Assembly (NCBI GenBank): GCA_036541255.1
Contig: JAZHDD010000047.1
Location: 1 to 55,433, forward strand
Origin: Paucidesulfovibrio sp036541255
Lineage (GTDB): Bacteria; Desulfobacterota; Desulfovibrionia; Desulfovibrionales; Desulfovibrionaceae
Direction: 5' to 3'
DNA length: 55,433 nt
In this document: piece after piece, positions 50,705-55,433 of the stretch
Layout of the letters: each line of letters begins with the position of its first letter
How positions within the stretch are numbered: position 1 is the first letter of the stretch
Made by a program: the position numbers and the translations under genes
The notes under the pieces: model-generated
The model's input: only the letters and a program-made list of their open reading frames with translations
Told to the model about the DNA's origin: nothing
Database searches by the model: none

Positions 50705-52861
50705 TCAGCCCAGCCCCTTCATGCTCAGGGCAATGCGCTTGCGGCCCATATCGACTTCCAGCACGCGCACCTCTACTTGTTGCCCGGCCCGGACCACCTC
50801 GGCAGGATCGCGCACGAAACGGTCCGCGAGCTGGCTCACATGCACGAGCCCGTCCTGATGTACGCCCACATCCACAAACGCGCCAAAGGCCGTGACGTTG
50901 GTCACGATGCCGGGCAGGCGCATGCCCGGCTCCAGATCCGAAAGTTCATGCACATCAGCAAAACTGAAAACCTCGAAGCTCTGACGCGGGTCCCGGCCGG
51001 GTTTTTCCAACTCCTGGAGGATGTCCCGCAGGGTGGGCAGACCAACCTTCTCTGTTACAAACTCCTTCAGCCTTGCTTCTATTTTTCTTCGTTGTTCATC
51101 ATTGTTCATTAATTCAAAGACTGGGCAGCCCAATGTTTTCGCCATGCCCTCGACCACGCCGTAGCTTTCCGGGTGCACGGCGCTGGCATCCAGAGGATTC
51201 TTGCCGCGCACACGCAAAAAGCCCGCGCACTGCTCAAAGGCCTTGGGTCCGAGTCCCTTGACCTTGCGCAGGGTCTTGCGGTCCGCAAATGGCCCGGAAG
51301 CGTCCCGGTGCGCCACGATATTTACGGCCAGGGTCGGCCCGATACCGGGCACGGCCTGGAGCAGTTCCGGGCTAGCCGTGTTCACTTCCACGCCCACCGC
51401 GCCCACGCAACTTTGCACGACCTCGTCCAGGGAACGCTTCAGGGCGGGTTGATCCACGTCATGCTGGTACTGACCCACGCCAATGGACTTGGGATCGATC
51501 TTGACCAGCTCGGAAAGCGGGTCCATGAGCCTTCTGCCAATGGACACTGCGCCGCGCACGGTCAGGTCCAAATCCGGAAATTCCCGCCGCGCCACGTCGG
51601 AAGCCGAATACACGGACGCGCCCGACTCGCTGACCACAACCACGGTTACGGGTTGTCCCTGCGCATCCTTCAAATCCAAATCGCGCACGAACGTCTCGGT
51701 TTCCCGCGAGGCCGTGCCATTGCCGATGGCAACGGCCTGAATGCCATGCCGCTGCGCCAGGCTCCTCAGCTCCGTCCCGGCCCGCTCAGCATCGTTCTTG
51801 CCCCGCGTAGGGTAGATGGTCGTGTGTTCCAACAGGCCGCCCTGTTCGTCCAGCACCGCCACCTTAGCTCCGGTACGAAAGCCCGGGTCGAGCGCGAGCA
51901 CGCGTTGCGGCCCGAGCGGTGCAGCCAACAGCAATTCGCGCAGGTTGGCAGCGAACACGGCAATGGCCTCGCGGTCCGCCCGCTCCTTGAGCTCCCGGCG
52001 CAATTCGTTTTCCAGGGAAGGGGCCAGCAACCGGCGGTAGCCGTCCTCCAGGGCCAATCCGACCTGTTCGGCGGCCCGGTTGCGCCGTTTGATCACACCG
52101 CGCCGCAGCACGTCCAGGCCATCCTCTTCCTGCGGGCGCAAGCCGAGCGTGAGCACACCTTCGGTTTCGCCCCGGAACGCAGCCAGGGCGCGATGGGACG
52201 GCACCTTGCCCAAAGGCTCGTCATATTCGAAATAGTCCCGGAACCGCGCCGCCGCCGGATCGTCCGCCTTGACGCCCCGGGCCAGCCGCGCGCCCAGTAC
52301 GCCTCGCCGTACAAAAAGCGACCGCAAGGCCGTGCGCACACGGACGTCCTCGGCCAGCCATTCCGCAATGATGTCCCGCGCACCGGCCAAGGCTGCTTCC
52401 GCGCCCTCCACACCCTTTTCCCCATCGATGTACCGCCCTGCTTCGGCAACCGGGTCCATTTCCTCCTGCCGGAACAGCCGCGTCGCCAAGGGCTCCAAAC
52501 CCTTCTCCCGGGCCATGGCCGCACGGGTGCGCCGCTTGGGCCGATGCGGCAGATAGACATCCTCCAACGTGGTCAGGTCCGGGGCCTTTTCCACGTCCCG
52601 ACGCAATTCGTCCGTAAGCAATTCCCGCTCTTCCAACGACTTGAGAATGGCAGCCCGCCGCTTGTCCAGTTCCGCGAGCTGCTCCAGACGGTCGCGCACT
52701 TTGCCTACGGCCACCTCGTCCAGGGAGCCGGTGGCCTCCTTGCGATAGCGGGCGATAAAGGGAATGGTCGCGCCGCCGTCAAGCAGCTCGGCCACGGCGG
52801 AAACGCCGCCCCTGGGCAGGGAAAGTTCCGCGGCAATACATTGAATATGGACTTCGTTCAT
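50705..52861 (-). CDS. tex: Tex, RNA-binding transcription accessory protein
   Basis: The product is 718 residues with the complete Tex layout. An N-terminal helical region holds FIARYRKEATGSLDEV. A YqgF/RNase H-like domain follows (VLALDPGFRTGAKVAVLDEQG, then AVAIGNGTASRETETFV and VVVSESGASVYSASDVARREFPDLD). Next are the helix-hairpin-helix pair (LLQAVPGIGPTLAVNIV, TLRKVKGLGPKAFEQCAGFLRV) and a C-terminal S1 domain (MRLPGIVTNVTAFGAFVDVGVHQDGLVHVSQLADRF). It begins 9 bases after the glutamine amidotransferase stop and is probably last in the minus-strand unit that starts outside the window. Confidence 0.96.
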   Translation of the reverse strand: MNEVHIQCIAAELSLPRGGVSAVAELLDGGATIPFIARYRKEATGSLDEVAVGKVRDRLEQLAELDKRRAAILKSLEERELLTDELRRDVEKAPDLTTLEDVYLPHRPKRRTRAAMAREKGLEPLATRLFRQEEMDPVAEAGRYIDGEKGVEGAEAALAGARDIIAEWLAEDVRVRTALRSLFVRRGVLGARLARGVKADDPAAARFRDYFEYDEPLGKVPSHRALAAFRGETEGVLTLGLRPQEEDGLDVLRRGVIKRRNRAAEQVGLALEDGYRRLLAPSLENELRRELKERADREAIAVFAANLRELLLAAPLGPQRVLALDPGFRTGAKVAVLDEQGGLLEHTTIYPTRGKNDAERAGTELRSLAQRHGIQAVAIGNGTASRETETFVRDLDLKDAQGQPVTVVVVSESGASVYSASDVARREFPDLDLTVRGAVSIGRRLMDPLSELVKIDPKSIGVGQYQHDVDQPALKRSLDEVVQSCVGAVGVEVNTASPELLQAVPGIGPTLAVNIVAHRDASGPFADRKTLRKVKGLGPKAFEQCAGFLRVRGKNPLDASAVHPESYGVVEGMAKTLGCPVFELMNNDEQRRKIEARLKEFVTEKVGLPTLRDILQELEKPGRDPRQSFEVFSFADVHELSDLEPGMRLPGIVTNVTAFGAFVDVGVHQDGLVHVSQLADRFVRDPAEVVRAGQQVEVRVLEVDMGRKRIALSMKGLG

Positions 52862-52870
52862 GTTGCTCCG

Positions 52871-53560
52871 TTACCGCGCAAGGCGGTCCAACAGCCCGTA
52901 CAGCAGGCGGTTCATGTCGTTGAAATGGCGCTCGTTGGCAAGCAGGGTTTCGCGGTCTTGCACGAACGGGGCGTCCACCAGCTCATCCGCGCAATGGGCC
53001 AAAAGCCGGTCCAATGTGGCCGGAGCGGCCTCAAGGTGAAATTGCAGGCCAACGGCGCGCTCGCCGTGGACAAAGGCCTGATAGGCGCAAGCAATGGACG
53101 AGGCCGCATGCACGGCACCATCCGGGATGGAAAAGGTGTCGCCATGCCAATGCAAGGCCTCGAACGAACGCGGAAAGCCGTGAAACACTTCGTGGGCCAG
53201 ACCCTCGTCGGTCATTTCCACGCCGAAAAATCCTATTTCCGGCTGCTTGTTGCGGGTCACCTGCCCTCCCAGGGCCAGGGACAGCAATTGCGCGCCCAGA
53301 CAGATGCCGAGCACGGGCCTGCCGGACCGGGCTATTTGGGCCAAAAGTTCGCGTTCCGCAGGCAGATAGGGATGCTCCTGATCGTCCTCCGCGCCCATGG
53401 GCCCCCCCATGGCCACGAACATGTCGAATTCCTCGGGACCAGGCAGGGGGCGGCCCTCGAAAAGCCGAAAGCGCTCGATGCGGTGGCCGCCCTCGGCTGC
53501 CCAGTGCGCAATGGCCCCTTCATCCTCGAATGGCACATGCATCAATACGGCGATGTTCAT
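52871..53560 (-). CDS. Class I glutamine amidotransferase (GATase1, GMP-synthase-like)
   Basis: The product is 229 residues, a stand-alone class I glutaminase. The triad is C87 in PVLGICLGAQLLSLALGG, and H175 with E177 in GLQFHLEAAP. The block FVAMGGPMGAEDDQEHPYLPAE is typical of the YP_ or GuaA-like small GATases. Its ATG overlaps the stop of the aldolase gene by 4 bases (ATGA). Members may detoxify glutamyl amines or cleave gamma-glutamyl bonds; the substrate is not known here. Confidence 0.88.
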   Translation of the reverse strand: MNIAVLMHVPFEDEGAIAHWAAEGGHRIERFRLFEGRPLPGPEEFDMFVAMGGPMGAEDDQEHPYLPAERELLAQIARSGRPVLGICLGAQLLSLALGGQVTRNKQPEIGFFGVEMTDEGLAHEVFHGFPRSFEALHWHGDTFSIPDGAVHAASSIACAYQAFVHGERAVGLQFHLEAAPATLDRLLAHCADELVDAPFVQDRETLLANERHFNDMNRLLYGLLDRLAR

Positions 53561-54804
53561 GCTCCCTCCCCGACTGTCCCGGCTTGCGCCTGTTGCACCG
53601 CCGCGAAATACGCGTCGCGGCAGTCGTTTTCCACCTCCAGCATGGCGACGAAGGCGTCGCGAAAATCAATGCGCCCCAGGGCGAACAGGCCGTGCCCATA
53701 GACCAGCGCGGCCCTGCGCCCTGCAAGGGCGGGCGGCAGCGTGTTGCACAATCCCGTGGGCCCGGTGCCCACCTCGCCCGGCACAATGACGATCTCGCCC
53801 ATGGCCCGGCTGTGAAACGACCGCGTTTTGGGACAGCGCGCATGGCATTGCCCGGCCCGCCGCACCGCACAATCTTTGTCCGGACAGTCCATGGACAGGA
53901 TCACGCTGAACCGGGGATGACCGTGCAGGATGGCGCGTACCTCCCTGCGGGCTCCGGCCAGCTCGTAACTACGCAAATGGGCCGTAAGCTCGCTGGACGC
54001 AGTCAGGCAGGCCGTGGACGATCCGTCCAGGGGGCAGGGGTCGATGTAGCCTTCCAACTCGTCCAGAGAACTGCCGGTCTGGGAAATGAGCAGCACCTTG
54101 TCGGGCAGCATCAAGGAGACATTGCCGAAATAGGAATCCACCAGCCCGTATTCCACGGTGGCCCGGCCCGCCTCGGCCATGGCCGCCAGGGCCGGCCCGC
54201 GTTCGGTGAACGGCCCGCGCATCAGCTCGGGCAGGTCCGTGCGCGGCGGGTCCAGGTGCGCCACGGCGCGCTCGAACGCGGCGTGTTGCGACGCGCTCAC
54301 CTGCCCGGCGCGAACATCGCGCAGATAGCGGGAAAAAAAGAGCACGAAACAGGAAAAACAGGTCGAGCTGAAGGTCACAAATCCCTGCTCCGGGCTCACC
54401 GTGCCATGGGCCGCCACGCCCAGGCCGGGCACGATGCAGCATTTGCGCCTACCCAGCGCCTCGGCCAGGGTCGCGGCGTTGCATTCCCGGCACACGGGCA
54501 GGTCGTGCAAAAAAGTCCGCGTTTCACAGTCCTCGGGCATGATGCGGGCGTCATCCGCGTTTTCTTCCAGGGCCTCCCCGGCCAGCCAGTCCATGATCCC
54601 GGCATAGGGTTCGGCGGGCCGGGCAAAGACCAGGGAATTGATGTTCAACCCGGCGAAAACCTGTTCCAGTTCACGGCGCAAGGAAGCACTTGCCTCGTCC
54701 AGGCTGTTCCAGACGATTTCGTCGTCCAGCCCGGCCACAAGCGGTGCCTGGGCCAGCCCGGCCCGCACGAGCTTGCCCGCGTATTTTTCTACGAGCCGTT
54801 CCAT
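53557..54804 (-). CDS. Class II aldolase/adducin-family protein with Cys-rich insert and N-terminal domain
   Basis: The product is 415 residues, about twice a simple class II aldolase. Residues 1-190 are an unrecognised N-terminal part with several cysteines (CRECNAATLAEALGRRKCC, FSSTCFSCFVLFFSRYLRD). Residues about 195-415 are aldolase-like, with the metal-binding HGHPRFSVIL at about 300 and later VYGHGLFALG. Between them an insert carries C-x4-C-x7-C-x3-C (CPDKDCAVRRAGQCHARC). That spacing could bind zinc or an iron-sulfur cluster. The gene overlaps the AOR stop by 16 bases, so the two are translationally coupled. The substrate is unknown. Confidence 0.8.
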   Translation of the reverse strand: MERLVEKYAGKLVRAGLAQAPLVAGLDDEIVWNSLDEASASLRRELEQVFAGLNINSLVFARPAEPYAGIMDWLAGEALEENADDARIMPEDCETRTFLHDLPVCRECNAATLAEALGRRKCCIVPGLGVAAHGTVSPEQGFVTFSSTCFSCFVLFFSRYLRDVRAGQVSASQHAAFERAVAHLDPPRTDLPELMRGPFTERGPALAAMAEAGRATVEYGLVDSYFGNVSLMLPDKVLLISQTGSSLDELEGYIDPCPLDGSSTACLTASSELTAHLRSYELAGARREVRAILHGHPRFSVILSMDCPDKDCAVRRAGQCHARCPKTRSFHSRAMGEIVIVPGEVGTGPTGLCNTLPPALAGRRAALVYGHGLFALGRIDFRDAFVAMLEVENDCRDAYFAAVQQAQAGTVGEGA

Positions 54805-55433
54805 GTCAGCCCCAGTTCCCCGGCCTTTTCCCTGGTGGGCAGACCGTTTGCGTCCAGACCCCGGATGCGGTAGTAGCGCGCCCGCGCCTCAAGGAAGGTG
54901 GCCCTGTCCAGGGGCGGCACCTCGATGCCCTCGCCGCCCGTGCCCGGTTCCGTGAAGAACCGCACGGGCAGGTCGTCCTCGGCCGCGCCAAAGCCGTTCA
55001 GGGCGTTCATGATCCGCTCATCATACACGATACGCTCGCCGATGCGCATCAGGCTTTCCGAGCTGGCAGCCTCGCCCGTGGCCGCACTCAGGGCCTTGGC
55101 GTATTCCTCCAGCGTGGCCGCGAAAAACAAGAATTTGCAGGCCGTGAGCGAATCCACGGCCGCGTTCTGGTCCTCGGCAATCTTGATCATCCGGGCCTTG
55201 CCCGAAAAAGAAAAGCGATCCGTGGCCACAGGCTTGCGCAAAATCTCATGGCTCACGGGATAGGCCCGCAAATGGCAACCGCCCCGCGTGCTCACGGCGT
55301 AGGCCAGAGCCATGCCATAGGCCCCGCGAGGGTCATACGCGGCCAGCTCCAGCCCCTTCACGGCCATGGCCGCGCCGGGCAGGCCCGTCAGCCACCAGCC
55401 GTGTGCAAAAATGCTCTCCGGCATCTCAATACC
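54789..55433 (-). CDS. Aldehyde:ferredoxin oxidoreductase, C-terminal part (5' end outside the window)
   Basis: The last 214 codons are present, including the final domain of AOR-family tungsten/molybdenum enzymes. The diagnostic stretch is VKGLELAAYDPRGAYGMALAYAVSTRGGCHLRAYP, followed by MIKIAEDQNAAVDSLTACKFLFF, where the cysteine and surrounding residues match the cluster-ligand tail of the family. ATG at 55424 is internal: the frame continues to the edge as GIEM. The enzyme would oxidise an aldehyde to a carboxylic acid with ferredoxin. Coupling to the class II aldolase suggests the aldehyde may come from, or go to, a retro-aldol step. Confidence 0.9.
   Translation of the reverse strand, partial: GIEMPESIFAHGWWLTGLPGAAMAVKGLELAAYDPRGAYGMALAYAVSTRGGCHLRAYPVSHEILRKPVATDRFSFSGKARMIKIAEDQNAAVDSLTACKFLFFAATLEEYAKALSAATGEAASSESLMRIGERIVYDERIMNALNGFGAAEDDLPVRFFTEPGTGGEGIEVPPLDRATFLEARARYYRIRGLDANGLPTREKAGELGLTWNGS

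Noticed and set aside
51173..53701. 842-codon open frame on the plus strand opposite tex and the glutamine amidotransferase
   Set aside because: Both minus-strand genes have intact family motifs; the plus frame has no recognisable domain and crosses two genes and their junction.

Overview
The window looks like chromosome of a high-GC anaerobic bacterium, most likely a sulfate-reducing Desulfovibrionaceae-type member of the Desulfobacterota. The grounds are the high GC content, large PAS-rich hybrid histidine kinases, a multihaem TorC with a molybdenum TMAO reductase, an aldehyde:ferredoxin oxidoreductase, and a YebC-RuvC-RuvA-RuvB run. This is inferred from gene content; no rRNA is present to settle it.

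Positions 1-22000 (minus strand) are one dense surface-glycan block of 18 genes, many overlapping by 1-16 bases. Read in the direction of transcription it holds: a GT2 glycosyltransferase, an FrhB-like protein, a membrane flippase-like protein, an unknown 543-residue protein, an MsbA-type ABC exporter, an asparagine-synthetase-like protein without the glutaminase cysteine, a NodU-type carbamoyltransferase, a complete AsnB, a GT4 glycosyltransferase, and then a nonulosonic-acid (pseudaminic-acid-like) module. That module is PseB, PseC, an aldo/keto reductase, a class III aminotransferase, a sugar O-methyltransferase, a PIG-L deacetylase, an SpsF/PseF cytidylyltransferase, PseG and a GNAT acetyltransferase cut by the left edge. 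A membrane glycosyltransferase-like gene (plus strand) and another GT4 gene (minus strand) flank it to 24766.

Positions 24800-28140 hold a single-domain response regulator, CorA and a DEAD-box RNA helicase with a long leader. Positions 28600-33230 hold two hybrid kinases; the first has glutamate in place of the phospho-acceptor aspartate of its receiver. Positions 33400-37930 hold torC-torD-torA, preceded by a consensus sigma-54 promoter and an upstream palindrome. A tRNA-Ala(CGC) and a CgeB-like glycosyltransferase follow.

Positions 39800-43323 are housekeeping: rlmE, yebC, ruvC, ruvA, ruvB. A third hybrid kinase (43338-45908) faces them. An AT-rich stretch of about 690 bases then leads into proV-proW-proX for glycine-betaine-type osmolyte import, followed by a YitT-family membrane protein. 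The right end (minus strand) is a tightly packed unit: aldehyde:ferredoxin oxidoreductase (cut by the edge), a class II aldolase/adducin protein with an unusual cysteine cluster, a class I glutamine amidotransferase, and tex.

The most notable items are the sigma-54-type promoter of the tor operon, the expanded nonulosonic-acid module, the amide/carbamoyl decoration genes, the E55 receiver, and the cysteine-cluster aldolase beside the tungsten/molybdenum oxidoreductase. No CRISPR array, insertion sequence or prophage gene was seen.
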